A stretch of DNA of 64,000 nucleotides from JADJWR01 sp964509545 (GCA_964509545.1 CAZDXQ010000001.1:124001-188000), one strand, 5' to 3'. Positions 45,254-55,654 are shown, counted from the first letter of the stretch. Translations and numbers: made by a program. The notes: generated by a model not told the origin, from the letters alone.

Positions 45254-46056
45254 TTTCTCACCGCCCTGTCGTAAAGCGGCAGCACCTTCGGCAGATTGGC
45301 TTCGATTTCCCGGATGCGATTGGCGTGGCCGGGGTGGGTCGACAGGAACTGCGGCGGCTGGCCACCGCTGGCGGCAGCCATCTTGCGCCAGAGCGACAGC
45401 GCCGCGCGCGGGTCGTAACCAGCGCGCGCGGCCAACTCGATGCCGGCGAGGTCGGCGTCGATCTCATGGGCACGCGAATAGGGCAGCGAGATCGCAACCT
45501 GCGCCGCGTGGGCCAGCGCGCTTGCGCCGAGGTCGCCGAGGCCGAAGTACAGCGCCGCCAGGTTGACCCCGACGTTTTTCAGCACCGCCTCGCTCATCCG
45601 CGCCCGGCCGTGCTGCAGCAGGGCATGCGCAATCTCGTGGCCGATCACGGCGGCCAGTTCGTCGTCGGTCAGCTGCAGCTTGTCGATGATGCCGCGGAAG
45701 ACCATGATCTTGCCTCCCGGCATGCAGAAGGCGTTGATCGTCGGCGCATCGATCACGTTGACCTCCCACGCCCAGTTGCCGGCCTCGGCGTTGAAGCGGC
45801 GGCCGTGCGGAATCAGCCGTTCGGCGATGGCCCGCACGCGCGCCACAGCCGGCGCATCGCGGTTCAGCAGGCCGCGCGAGGCCGCCTGCTGTTTCATCTG
45901 CACGTACTGCTGCGCGGCGCTGCGGTTGACGACCGATTCCGGCACCACCATCAGTTTCGGCTTGCGTACCTGCACACCGGTGCCGGCATCCTGCGCCGAC
46001 GCGGCCGACGACAGCAGCACGAACGCAACGACGACCCACGAGAACAGAGCACGCAT
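45250..46056 (-). CDS. Periplasmic M48 metalloprotease
   Basis: A 268-residue secreted protease: signal peptide (about residues 1-21, ending SASA), zinc site HEIAH (140-144) and third ligand in SRAHEIDADLAG. It lacks the membrane helices and TPR repeats of BepA and has no lipobox, resembling the short LoiP/YcaL-type M48C proteases of envelope quality control. Coupled to the FMN reductase gene. Confidence 0.88.
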   Translation of the reverse strand: MRALFSWVVVAFVLLSSAASAQDAGTGVQVRKPKLMVVPESVVNRSAAQQYVQMKQQAASRGLLNRDAPAVARVRAIAERLIPHGRRFNAEAGNWAWEVNVIDAPTINAFCMPGGKIMVFRGIIDKLQLTDDELAAVIGHEIAHALLQHGRARMSEAVLKNVGVNLAALYFGLGDLGASALAHAAQVAISLPYSRAHEIDADLAGIELAARAGYDPRAALSLWRKMAAASGGQPPQFLSTHPGHANRIREIEANLPKVLPLYDRAVRK

Positions 46057-46195
46057 CGGCAACAACTCCTCACACGCAGCATAGCGGCCGTGCCGGGCGG
46101 CAATCGACTTCGGGCCCAGCCAGCGCGTGCCGCTGCACGCGCCGCTACACTGCCGCGAGCGCGAAGCCAGCCGCCGGTTCGCGTAGCCACGACCC

Positions 46196-47605
46196 GTGAC
46201 CGCCGCCCCCGCCGCCAGCACTGACGAGCCGGACCGCGCCCGCGGCCCGAGGGCGTGGCTGCAGGCTCTCGCTGTCTACCGCGAGCCGCCGGTGCTGCGC
46301 ATGCTGTTCTTCGGTTTTTCCGCCGGGCTGCCGCTGCTGCTGGTGTTCGGCACGCTGTCGTTCTGGCTGCGCGAAGCCGGCGTCGACCGCACGACGATCG
46401 GCTTCATCAGCTGGGTGGCACTGGCCTACGCCTTCAAGTGGGCTTGGGCGCCGCTGGTCGACCGCTTGCCCCTGCCCGGGTTGACTGCGAGGCTCGGCCG
46501 CCGGCGCAGCTGGCTTCTGACGTCGCAGATCGTCGTCGGCGTCGGGCTGGTCGGCATGGCGCTGACCGATCCGGCGGTCCACCTGCAGGCGCTGGTCGCC
46601 TTTGCGCTGCTCACCGCGTTCGCCTCGGCGACGCAGGACATCGCGCTCGACGCCTATCGGATCGAATCGGCCGCGACCGAAAAACAGGCCGCGCTCGCCG
46701 CCGCCTACCAGACCGGTTATCGACTGGCGATGATCTGGGCCGGCGCCGGCGTGCTCGCCATCGCGGCGCGCTTCGACCCGAGCGAGGCCGAATACCACTT
46801 TTTGCCGTGGACGATTGCCTACCTGGCGATGGCCGCGACGATGAGCGTGGGCATCGTCACCACGCTGCTGGCGCCCGAGCCGGCGGTGCCCGTGCCGCCG
46901 CTGCTTCCGCGGCAGGGCACCCCGCTGCAGCGGCTGGGTGCCTGGCTGCATGGCGCGGTGGTGAGTCCTTTTGCCGACTTCGTGCGCCGCTATCGCTGGC
47001 ACGCGGTGCTGCTGCTGGCGTTGATCGCCAGCTACCGGATGAGCGATGTCGTGATGGGCGTGATGGCCAACCCGTTCTACCGCGACATGGGTTTTTCCAA
47101 GGACGAGGTGGCCGCCGTGTCCAAGGTCTACGGTGTCGCGATGACGCTGGCCGGCGCCTTCGTCGGCGGCGTGCTCAGCCTGCGTTTCGGCGTGCTGAAG
47201 ACACTGTTTGCCGGTGCGGTGCTGTCGGCAGCCACCAATCTGCTGTTCGCCTGGCTCGCCACCCGGGGCCACGACCTCGGCTTCCTGATCTTCGCCGTCT
47301 CGGCCGACAACCTTTCCGCCGGCATCGCCTCCAGCGCCTTCGTCGCCTACCTGTCGGGACTGACCAACGTCGCCTACTCGGCCACGCAGTACGCGCTGTT
47401 CTCCTCGGTCATGCTGCTCGCGCCGAAGTACATCGCCGGCTGGTCGGGCTGGGCGGTCGATACCTTCGGCTACGTGCAGTTTTTCGTCGGCACGGCGCTG
47501 CTCGGCGTGCCGGTGCTGCTGCTGGTCTGGCTGGCGGGCCGGGCACGGCGGGACGGCCCAACCAGCAACACCCCGTCTGACGGCTACGGCTCGCCGTCCC
47601 AGTAG
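46196..47605 (+). CDS. ampG: AmpG-like major facilitator permease
   Basis: A 469-residue protein with twelve or more membrane helices. The family block LFFGFSAGLPLLLVFGTLSFWLREAGVD at the N-terminus and ATQDIALDAYRIE in helix 4/5 match AmpG, which imports GlcNAc-anhydro-muropeptides for wall recycling. The start is GTG 46196. Its 3' end overlaps the converging cupin gene by 22 bases. Confidence 0.88.
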   Translation: MTAAPAASTDEPDRARGPRAWLQALAVYREPPVLRMLFFGFSAGLPLLLVFGTLSFWLREAGVDRTTIGFISWVALAYAFKWAWAPLVDRLPLPGLTARLGRRRSWLLTSQIVVGVGLVGMALTDPAVHLQALVAFALLTAFASATQDIALDAYRIESAATEKQAALAAAYQTGYRLAMIWAGAGVLAIAARFDPSEAEYHFLPWTIAYLAMAATMSVGIVTTLLAPEPAVPVPPLLPRQGTPLQRLGAWLHGAVVSPFADFVRRYRWHAVLLLALIASYRMSDVVMGVMANPFYRDMGFSKDEVAAVSKVYGVAMTLAGAFVGGVLSLRFGVLKTLFAGAVLSAATNLLFAWLATRGHDLGFLIFAVSADNLSAGIASSAFVAYLSGLTNVAYSATQYALFSSVMLLAPKYIAGWSGWAVDTFGYVQFFVGTALLGVPVLLLVWLAGRARRDGPTSNTPSDGYGSPSQ

Positions 47606-48096
47606 TCGAGATCGGTGTCCGGACGGTGCATGCGGCCGCCGTCGAGCAGCGGCCCCTTGGTCCGGGCGAAGGCCACGTACTTGCCCGAGTCCGGGTACTC
47701 GCAGACCTCCGGGTACTCCTGCGTGCTGATCGACAGGTACTTCAGCGGCGCGTCCGACGTGTTGACGATCTGATGCGGATACTCGGGCCCGGGCGGAATG
47801 TCGATCACGTCGCCGGCGGCGATCGGGATCATCTCGCCGGCCACGCGCAGCGCGCCGCGGCCTTCGAGGATGATGAACATCTCCTCCTGCGCGTAATGGA
47901 AGTGATATGGGCAGCCGCGCTTGCCCGGCGGCAGGATGTCGATGGCCGCGCCGAGCTTGCACGCGGCCGCCCCGGCCACGCGTGGGCCGATGACACCGGC
48001 GCTGCGCCCGCCGTCGTACAGCGGCGCGCGGGTCGACGTGTCGAACTCGACCGCGTCGATGCTGCGGATCAGTTTCGCGCGCAGGTCATCAGCCAT
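47584..48096 (-). CDS. Cupin-domain protein
   Basis: A 170-residue single-cupin protein. Motif 1 is CPYHFHYAQEEMFIILEGRG, with metal-ligand histidines and glutamate, and motif 2 is PPGPEYPHQIVNTS. Probably a metal-binding sugar- or small-molecule-binding protein; function unknown. It starts four bases after the metW stop on the same strand. Confidence 0.85.
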   Translation of the reverse strand: MADDLRAKLIRSIDAVEFDTSTRAPLYDGGRSAGVIGPRVAGAAACKLGAAIDILPPGKRGCPYHFHYAQEEMFIILEGRGALRVAGEMIPIAAGDVIDIPPGPEYPHQIVNTSDAPLKYLSISTQEYPEVCEYPDSGKYVAFARTKGPLLDGGRMHRPDTDLDYWDGEP

Positions 48097-48100
48097 CGGC

Positions 48101-48681
48101 TCATCTCCCTTCGAAGCGATACAGCGCCAGCGTCGCGCGCAGGTTCGGCGCCCAGTCCACCGGCCGGCCGTCGGCGAGCAGCGCGCGGCCGGTGATGGCG
48201 AAGCCGAGCTTGGCGGCGAGGATCTCGAAGTCCTTGGGCGTGCACAGGTGGATGTTCGGCGTGTCGTACCACTGGTAGGGCATCTGCGGCGTCACCGGCA
48301 TGTGGCCCCCGGCCAGCGACAGCAGGTGCCTCCAGTGGCCGAAATTCGGGAAGCTGACGATGCCCTGCTTGCCTACCCGCGCCATCTCGCGCAGGATGCC
48401 CTCGGTGTTGTGCATCGCCTGCAGCGTCTGCGACAGCACGACGACGTCGAACATGTCGTCGCTGAACATGCGCAGCCCGCTTTCGAGGTCGGCCTGCACC
48501 ACGTTGACCGAGGCGCGGATGCACTCGAGCACGTGGCCGTCGTCGATCTCGACGCCGTAGCCGCGGCAGTTGCGCGAATCGCGCAGGTGCGCCAGCAGCG
48601 CGCCGTCGCCGCAACCGAGATCGAGCACGTGCTTGCCCGGGGCAATCCACTCGGCGATGAGCCGCAGGTCGACGCGCAGCG

Positions 48682-48685
<4 letters not shown>
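48101..48685 (-). CDS. metW: Methionine biosynthesis protein MetW
   Basis: Methyltransferase-fold partner of MetX. The SAM-type loop is VLDLGCGDGALLAHL, followed by CRGYGVEIDD and VVLSQTLQAM. 194 residues. The start overlaps the metX stop (ATGA), the usual metX-metW coupling. Family work indicates that MetW activates MetX in several proteobacteria. Confidence 0.95.
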
Positions 48686-49833
<1,148 letters not shown>

Positions 49834-49850
49834 CGCGAAAGCAAGAAACA

Positions 49851-49884
49851 AAAAAAAACCCGACAGGCGCCGGCTTGTCGGGTT
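49851..49884 (-). terminator. Intrinsic terminator in metX leader (expression platform)
   Basis: Read on the minus strand: 9-bp stem AACCCGACA/TGTCGGGTT around a GC-rich loop, followed by eight T residues (49858-49851). It lies between the SAM-II-like aptamer and the metX ATG, so it would abort metX transcription when formed. GGGCTGTC upstream (49907-49900) could pair imperfectly with the 5' arm as an antiterminator; that pairing is my inference. Confidence 0.85.
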
Positions 49885-49910
49885 CCGTGACGCGGGGCGG
49901 ACAGCCCAGC

Positions 49911-49981
49911 GGATCTCTTTAGCGGAATTGTCGCGAAGGGCCGCGACGCGCCCGCAAGCGGATCAACAAATCAGCGCAGGG
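49911..49981 (-). promoter_or_regulatory. SAM-II-type riboswitch upstream of metX
   Basis: On the minus strand the leader holds the conserved SAM-II blocks in order: P1 TGCGC then TGATTTG (49978-49967), CGCTTGC (49960-49954), the P1 partner GCGCG, and CCGCTAAAGAG (49925-49915). GATC (49964-49961) can pair with GATC near 49914 as the pseudoknot. An additional hairpin, TCGCG/CGCGA, sits in the loop before GCTAAA. The class senses S-adenosylmethionine and is known upstream of metX/metA; a terminator follows it here. Confidence 0.8.
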
Positions 49982-49986
49982 GGCGA

Positions 49987-50016
49987 AGGGTAGGCGGCAG
50001 GAGGACCGTCTGTCAA
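49987..50016 (-). promoter_or_regulatory. Candidate sigma-70 promoter of metX leader
   Basis: On the minus strand a perfect TTGACA (50016-50011), 18 bases, then TACCCT (49992-49987). Transcription would start close to 49980, the first base of the aptamer P1 region, which supports both calls. The -10 box matches only three consensus positions. Confidence 0.55.
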
Positions 50017-50042
50017 ACGGCCGACGGCGCAAGGCAGTCAGG

Positions 50043-51845
50043 TCAGGCCGGCACGGCCTTCATCAACGCCTTTTCGAGGATCTCCCGGATGTTGACCGGA
50101 TCGTCGGCGCGCAGCACGCGCGCGGCGAGCTTGGCCGCGGTCTTCGTCGACAGCTCGAACAGCCGCTCCTTGACCGACAGCACCTGCGACGGATGCATGG
50201 AGAACTGGCGCAGCCCCATGCCGAGCAGCAGTTCGGTCAGGTCGACCTCGCCGGCCATCTCGCCGCACACCGCCACCGGCGTTCGCGCCCGGTTGCCGAC
50301 GCGGATCGTCCGCGCCACCAGATGCAGCACCGCAGGGTGCAGGTGGTCGTACAGGTGCGCCACGCTCGAATCGGCACGGTCGATCGCCAGCGTGTACTGG
50401 ATCAGGTCGTTGGTGCCGAGCGAGAGGAACTTCAATCGCCTTACGAAGGCCGGCAGCGAAAGCGCCGCCGCCGGCACCTCGATCATGCCGCCAACCGGCA
50501 CACGGGCGTCGTACTTGAGCTTGCGCTCCTTCAGCTGCTCGCGGGCGCGGGCGACGAAGGCCAGCGCCTGCTCGACCTCGTGCACATGCGCCAGCATCGG
50601 CACCAGGATCCGCACCGTGCCGACGCTGGAAGCGCGCAGGATGGCGCGCAGCTGGGTCAGGAACAGTTCGGGATAGGCAAGGCAGTAGCGGATCGCGCGC
50701 AGACCGAGCGCGGGATTCGACTCGACCGTCGGCGCGCCGGCGGCGATGCCGAGACTGCGCCGCGCCTTTTCGGTCAGCACCTTGTCGGCGCCAATGTCGA
50801 GCGTGCGGATCACCACCGGCTTGCCTTTCATCGCCCGGGCGACCTTGGCATAGGCCTCGTACTGCTCGTCCTCATCGGGCAGCTGGTCGCGGTTCATGAA
50901 CAGGAACTCGGTGCGGAACAGGCCGATGCCGTCGGCCCCGGCATCCAGCGCGTCGCGCGCATCCTCGGGCAATTCGATGTTGGCGAACAGGTCGACGGCG
51001 ATGCCGTCCTTGGTGCGCGCCAGCCTGCCCTTGAGCTTGCGCAGCGCCACCCGGCTTTCGACCTGTGCCCGCAGGCGCTGCCGGTACTTCACCAGATCGT
51101 CCGGGTCGGGCTGCGTGCGCACACGGCCGGCCTCGGCATCGATCACGACCAGATCGCCCTCGGCGATCGCTTCGCGCGCGTTGGCCACGCCGAGGACGGC
51201 CGGAAGCCCCAAGCTGCGCGCCAGGATGGCGGTGTGCGAGGTGCGGCCGCCCATCTCGGTGACGAAGCCGGCCACGTCGACGTCGGCGCGGTCCTTCAGG
51301 TGCAGCATGTCGGTGGGCGCGAGGTCGCGGGCGATCAGGATCAGCCGCTCGCCGTCGGCGGGTTTCGGCGGCAGCACGACCGTGCTGTTGCGGCCGCTGA
51401 CCAGCGCCTTCATCACCCGCTCGACGACCTGGCGCACGTCCTGCGAGCGGCTGCGGAAGTACTCGTCGTCGATCGCCTCGAACTGCTTGCACACCGCCTC
51501 GAGCTGGATCGTCAGCGCCCACTCGGCATTGATCAGCCGGTTGCGAACGAGATCGCGCGGCTCGTCGCAGAGCAGCGGATCGTCGAGGATCATTCGGTGC
51601 AGATCGAGGAAGGCGCGCACCTCGCCGGGGGCGTCGGGCGCCACGTGTTCAGCCAGTTCGTCGATCTCGGCGCGCACCAGCGAGAACGCGTTGTTCAGCC
51701 GCGCCACCTCGTGCAGGACGTCCTTGCGTTCGACCGAATAGTGGCGTGTCTCCAGTTCCGACGGCGCCAGCAGGTGGGCGCGGCCGATGGCGATGCTCGG
51801 GCTCGAGCCCGAGGCAATGCCGACGCCGATCAGTTCGCTGCTCAT
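50043..51845 (-). CDS. ptsI: Phosphoenolpyruvate-protein phosphotransferase (Enzyme I)
   Basis: First enzyme of the PTS, passing phosphate from PEP to HPr. Phospho-histidine in MGGRTSHTAILARSLGLPAV, the PEP-site motif LFRTEFLFMNRDQLP and the C-terminal CGEMAGE cysteine are present. 600 residues. Last gene of gshB-manX-ptsH-ptsI; no terminator is evident between it and the metX promoter. Confidence 0.95.
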   Translation of the reverse strand: MSSELIGVGIASGSSPSIAIGRAHLLAPSELETRHYSVERKDVLHEVARLNNAFSLVRAEIDELAEHVAPDAPGEVRAFLDLHRMILDDPLLCDEPRDLVRNRLINAEWALTIQLEAVCKQFEAIDDEYFRSRSQDVRQVVERVMKALVSGRNSTVVLPPKPADGERLILIARDLAPTDMLHLKDRADVDVAGFVTEMGGRTSHTAILARSLGLPAVLGVANAREAIAEGDLVVIDAEAGRVRTQPDPDDLVKYRQRLRAQVESRVALRKLKGRLARTKDGIAVDLFANIELPEDARDALDAGADGIGLFRTEFLFMNRDQLPDEDEQYEAYAKVARAMKGKPVVIRTLDIGADKVLTEKARRSLGIAAGAPTVESNPALGLRAIRYCLAYPELFLTQLRAILRASSVGTVRILVPMLAHVHEVEQALAFVARAREQLKERKLKYDARVPVGGMIEVPAAALSLPAFVRRLKFLSLGTNDLIQYTLAIDRADSSVAHLYDHLHPAVLHLVARTIRVGNRARTPVAVCGEMAGEVDLTELLLGMGLRQFSMHPSQVLSVKERLFELSTKTAAKLAARVLRADDPVNIREILEKALMKAVPA

Positions 51846-51900
51846 GCCCGCACCGCCATCTATTCTTCCGTCGGACCGCAATGCCGCTGCCCGCCGAAGC

Positions 51901-52167
51901 TCATTCTTCGCCGAACTTCGCCTCGATCAGTTCGCCGATCGCGGCCAGCGCCGCCTCCGCATCCTCGCCTTCCGCGTCGACCGTGACCGTCGAGCCCTGC
52001 CCGGCGGCCAGCATCATCACGCCCATGATCGACTTCGCATTGACCCGGCGGCCGTTGCGCGAGATGTGAATATCGCTCGCGAAACGCGTCGCCGTCTGCG
52101 TCAGCTGCGCCGACGGCCGTGCATGCAGGCCGAGCTTATTGCTGATGATGAAGTCGCGCGAGATCAT
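51901..52167 (-). CDS. ptsH: Phosphocarrier protein HPr
   Basis: 88-residue phosphocarrier. H15 is in GLHARPSAQLTQ, and the regulatory serine region reads NAKSIMGVMMLAAG, compatible with HPr kinase control. The start lies inside the manX 3' end (32-base overlap) and has no strong ribosome site, so translation is probably coupled. Confidence 0.94.
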   Translation of the reverse strand: MISRDFIISNKLGLHARPSAQLTQTATRFASDIHISRNGRRVNAKSIMGVMMLAAGQGSTVTVDAEGEDAEAALAAIGELIEAKFGEE

Positions 52168-52603
52168 CGCCGGGGTTCGGCCGCACGCCCTGATGCTGCA
52201 CCGCGGTCGAGGCGACCTGCATCACGCCCTGGTTGCCTCCCACCAGCGCCTTTTCCGCTGCCTCCGCCAGCGTGCCGTCGCGATAACACAGCGCACGCAG
52301 CAGCATCGGCAGGTTGACGCCGGCAATCACCGCCACCCGCCCCGGCTCGGCCAGCTGCGCGGCGACATTGCCCGGCGAGGCGCCCAAGGCATCGGTCAGA
52401 ACCAGCACGCCGCTGCCGGAGTCGATCTCGCGCACCATCGCGCGCGCCAGTTCGACGTTGGCCTGCGTCTCCGAGTCCGGCAGCACGTCGAACACGCGCA
52501 GTTGCGCCCCGGCCCGCTCCGGGGCACAGGCGTAGACGTGCGCCGCCGCGGCAGCCAGCGCCGCAGCCAGCGGCACATGGGCGATCAGGAGAATGCCGAC
52601 CAC
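52136..52603 (-). CDS. manX: PTS fructose/mannose-type EIIA component
   Basis: A 155-residue EIIA-Man domain starting MVGILLIAHVPLAAALA, with the phospho-histidine at residue 9, and LVLTDALGASPGNVA as the second block. No EIIB, EIIC or EIID gene is adjacent, so it probably belongs to a regulatory phosphorelay. The start GTG 52603 matches the family N-terminus. Confidence 0.85.
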   Translation of the reverse strand: MVGILLIAHVPLAAALAAAAAHVYACAPERAGAQLRVFDVLPDSETQANVELARAMVREIDSGSGVLVLTDALGASPGNVAAQLAEPGRVAVIAGVNLPMLLRALCYRDGTLAEAAEKALVGGNQGVMQVASTAVQHQGVRPNPGDDLARLHHQQ

Positions 52604-52757
52604 GGTCGCCGCGCCCCTTGTGTACGCGACGTTTCGCGTCGCACGTGCACTCGGGGCGGAACAAGTCGGGCGCCCGCCCTTCGCGCGGCCGGGCGGGCGG
52701 GCGCATGACAAAGGACACGCAAGTGCAGCACCGCGTCGAAGCTCATCGGGGCGCTCG

Positions 52758-53723
52758 TCATCGGCTCACCGCCTTTTCCAGCGCTTCGATGAACAAGGCG
52801 GCGACGTCGAAGCCGGTCTGCTCGCGGATCTCGACGAAACAGGTCGGGCTGGTGACGTTGATCTCGGTGAGATAGTCGCCGATGACGTCGATACCGACCA
52901 GCAGCAGACCGCGGGCGGCGAGCGTGGGGCCGATGCCTTCGGCAATGGCGCGGTCGGACTCCGACAGCGGCTGCGCGCGCGCAATGCCGCCGGCGGCCAG
53001 GTTGCCGCGCGTTTCGCCGGGACGCGGAACGCGGGCCAGCGCGTAGGGTGCCGGCCGGCCGCCGATCAGCAGAACGCGCTTGTCGCCGTTGCGGATCTCC
53101 GGGATATAGCGCTGCGCCATCACCGTGCGCGCACCATTCGCCGTCACCGTCTCGAGGATGGCGTTCAGATTGGCCTCGTGCTCCTGCAGCACGAAGATGC
53201 CGGCGCCTCCCATGCCGTCGAGCGGCTTGACCACCACCATGCCCTGGTCGCGGTGGAACTGGCGCAGCGCTTCCATCTCGCGGCTGACAAGGGTCGGCAC
53301 GGTGAAGTCGGCAAACTCGGTGATCGCGAACTTCTCGTTGTGGTCGCGCAGCGCACGCGGATCGTTGAACACGCTGGCGCCATCGCGCTGCGCCGCCGAC
53401 AGCAGGTGCGTGGCGTACAGGTACTCGGTGTCGAAAGGCGGATCCTTGCGCATCAGCACCGCGTCGAAGCCGGCCAGCGCGCGCGCGCCGGCATCGACTT
53501 CGACATACCAGGGCGCGCCCTTGTCGCCCGCCGGCAGCAATTGCAGCCGCTGGGCCCGCGCCGTCACCCGACCCTCGCGCCACTGCATTTCGGCCGGCGT
53601 GCAGGTCCAGATGTCGTGGCCGCGCGCTGCGGCGCTGCGCATCATCGCCACCGTCGAGTCCTTGTACGCCTTCAGCAGAGGCAGCGGATCGATGACGAAC
53701 AGCAGCGACAGTCCCTGCGACAT
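52758..53723 (-). CDS. gshB: Glutathione synthetase
   Basis: ATP-grasp enzyme joining gamma-glutamylcysteine and glycine. Motifs: LLFVIDPLPLLKAYKDST N-terminus, VVVKPLDGMGGAGIFV ATP loop, and ADIGD-like VGIDVIGDYLTEINVTSPT near the C-terminus. 321 residues. In related genomes gshA often stands upstream; here a 388-base gap and then amtB are found instead. Confidence 0.95.
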   Translation of the reverse strand: MSQGLSLLFVIDPLPLLKAYKDSTVAMMRSAAARGHDIWTCTPAEMQWREGRVTARAQRLQLLPAGDKGAPWYVEVDAGARALAGFDAVLMRKDPPFDTEYLYATHLLSAAQRDGASVFNDPRALRDHNEKFAITEFADFTVPTLVSREMEALRQFHRDQGMVVVKPLDGMGGAGIFVLQEHEANLNAILETVTANGARTVMAQRYIPEIRNGDKRVLLIGGRPAPYALARVPRPGETRGNLAAGGIARAQPLSESDRAIAEGIGPTLAARGLLLVGIDVIGDYLTEINVTSPTCFVEIREQTGFDVAALFIEALEKAVSR

Positions 53724-54111
53724 CGTCAGCCGGCCCCGCGGCGCTGCGGCAGAGATGCGCCGGTCATTAGCAACGCCGGCCTGGCCATGCAGGAATCACA
53801 GGTGTCGGCGCACGGTTGCACTGCGGTCTCGCAGGACAGGGGCCCACGGCAGGCGGCCCGCAGATTCAGACGCGAACCATTCTAGCCAACGGCGACCCGC
53901 CGCGATGCGCCGCAAAAAAAAGGGGCGCCCGGAAATGGGGCGCCCGAAGTTCGCCTTGGTGCACTTGCGCCGCGAAAAGAGCGCAATTCGGCGAGTCAGG
54001 GAGACACGACGGTTGCTACGCAAACCCCGTGCCAGAAACACAGGCGGCCGCTACGGATCGCCGCAGCGGCCGTCCTCGCGCGCCGGCCGTGCGCGGCGCG
54101 GATCGTCGCGC
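53724..54111. other. 388-base intergenic stretch, gshB to amtB
   Basis: No coding frame convinces me. It holds the amtB terminator (53914-53946) and, on the minus strand, TAGAAT (53884-53879), a possible -10 box for gshB about 156 bases upstream of its start, without a clear -35. The remainder is unstructured to my eye. Confidence 0.5.
53914..53946 (-). terminator. Rho-independent terminator of torF-glnK-amtB
   Basis: On the minus strand two self-complementary GGGCGCCC arms (53945-53938 and 53930-53923) flank the loop CATTTCC and are followed by C and eight T residues. It lies about 166 bases after the amtB stop. Confidence 0.85.
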
Positions 54112-55638
54112 TTAGTACTTGTAGGCCGACTCGCCGTGGTAGGTCGTGTCCAGGCCCTCGCGCTCCTCTTCCTCCGCCACGCGCAGGCCGGTGATCGCCT
54201 TGACGATCATCAGCGCGATCCACGAAACGAGCGCCGACAGGACAATCGCGGTGAGCACGCCCTGGAACTGCACCCACACCTGCGCGCCGACGCCCGGGAA
54301 ATCGGCGGGGTCGCCGCACTTGTTGGTGATGTAGTTGCAGATCCCGGCGCCACCCAGCGACGGCGCCGCGAAAACGCCGGTCAGCAGCGCACCGACGATG
54401 CCGCCGACGCCGTGCACGCCGAAAACGTCGAGCGCGTCGTCGGCGCCGAGCATCTTCTTCAGCCCGGTGACACCCCAGAAGCAGATGACGCCGGCGAGCA
54501 GGCCGATGACCAGAGCGCCGACGATGCCGACGAAGCCGCAGGCCGGCGTGATCGCCACCAGGCCAGCAACCGCGCCCGACGCCGCGCCGAGCATCGACGG
54601 CTTGCCCTTCATCATCCACTCGGCGAACATCCAGGACAGCACCGCCGCCGCGGTTGCCAGCACCGTGTTGATGAAGGCAAACGCCGCCACGCCGTTGGCT
54701 TCGAGGTTGGAGCCGGCGTTGAAGCCGAACCAGCCGACCCACAGCAGCGCCGCGCCGACCATGGTCAGCGTCAGGCTGTGCGGCGCCATCGATTCCCGGC
54801 CGTAGCCGATGCGCTTGCCCAGCACATAGGCAGCGACAAGCCCGGCGATACCGGCATTGATGTGCACCACCGTGCCGCCGGCGAAGTCGAGCGCGCCCTT
54901 TTGCCACAGCCAGCCGGCATTGGCCGTCACCGCGTCGAGGGTCGCCTGGTCCTTGATCGCATCCGGGCCGTCCCAGTACCAGACCATGTGCGCCATCGGG
55001 ATGTAGCTGAACGTGAACCACAGCACCATGAACAGCAGCACGGCGGAGAATTTCATCCGCTCGGCATAGGCGCCGACGATCAGCGCGCAGGTGATCGCCG
55101 CGAACGTTCCCTGGAAGGCGATGAAGGTCAGTTCCGGGATGTAGACGCCCTTGCTGAAGGTCGCTGCCGGCGACTCGGCGGTGACGCCGCTGAGCAACAG
55201 CTTGTCGAAACCGCCGAAGAACGCGCCGGCGCCGCCGAAGGTCAACGAGTAGCCGTAGATCACCCACAGCACCGTGATCAGCGAGAAGACGACGAAGACC
55301 TGCATCAGCACGCTGAGCATGTTCTTCGATCGCACCAGGCCGCCGTAGAACAGCGCCAGGCCCGGGATGGTCATCAGGATGACCATGATGGTGGCCGCGT
55401 ACATGAAGGCTACGTCACCCTTGTCCACTTTCGGCGGCGCCGCCTCGTCCTTCTTCTCTGCCGGCGCATCCGCCTTCGCCGGTTCGACCGCCTGCGCAGG
55501 GGCTGCCGGTGCCGTCTGTGCCGGTGCTTCGTCCTTCTTCATTTCGGCGGCAGGCGCCGCCTGCGCGGCCACGGTCGCCGGCAACGCGCCGAAGACCAGC
55601 GTCGCCGCGACGAGTGCCGCCGTGATCATTGCTTTCAT
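54112..55638 (-). CDS. amtB: Ammonium transporter AmtB
   Basis: A 508-residue Amt/MEP channel with a signal peptide (residues 1-23), an unusually long Ala/Pro/Lys/Glu-rich periplasmic linker (about 25-70), and eleven membrane helices. Conserved: the pore histidine in DFAGGTVVHINAGIAG, the second in FGVHGVGGIVGAL and WYWDGPDAIKD. The start at ATG 55638 follows GGGGAA; ATG 55650 is an alternative. glnK lies 16 bases upstream, the conserved GlnK-AmtB pair. Confidence 0.95.
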   Translation of the reverse strand: MKAMITAALVAATLVFGALPATVAAQAAPAAEMKKDEAPAQTAPAAPAQAVEPAKADAPAEKKDEAAPPKVDKGDVAFMYAATIMVILMTIPGLALFYGGLVRSKNMLSVLMQVFVVFSLITVLWVIYGYSLTFGGAGAFFGGFDKLLLSGVTAESPAATFSKGVYIPELTFIAFQGTFAAITCALIVGAYAERMKFSAVLLFMVLWFTFSYIPMAHMVWYWDGPDAIKDQATLDAVTANAGWLWQKGALDFAGGTVVHINAGIAGLVAAYVLGKRIGYGRESMAPHSLTLTMVGAALLWVGWFGFNAGSNLEANGVAAFAFINTVLATAAAVLSWMFAEWMMKGKPSMLGAASGAVAGLVAITPACGFVGIVGALVIGLLAGVICFWGVTGLKKMLGADDALDVFGVHGVGGIVGALLTGVFAAPSLGGAGICNYITNKCGDPADFPGVGAQVWVQFQGVLTAIVLSALVSWIALMIVKAITGLRVAEEEEREGLDTTYHGESAYKY

Positions 55639-55654
55639 CGTGTTCCCCATGTTG

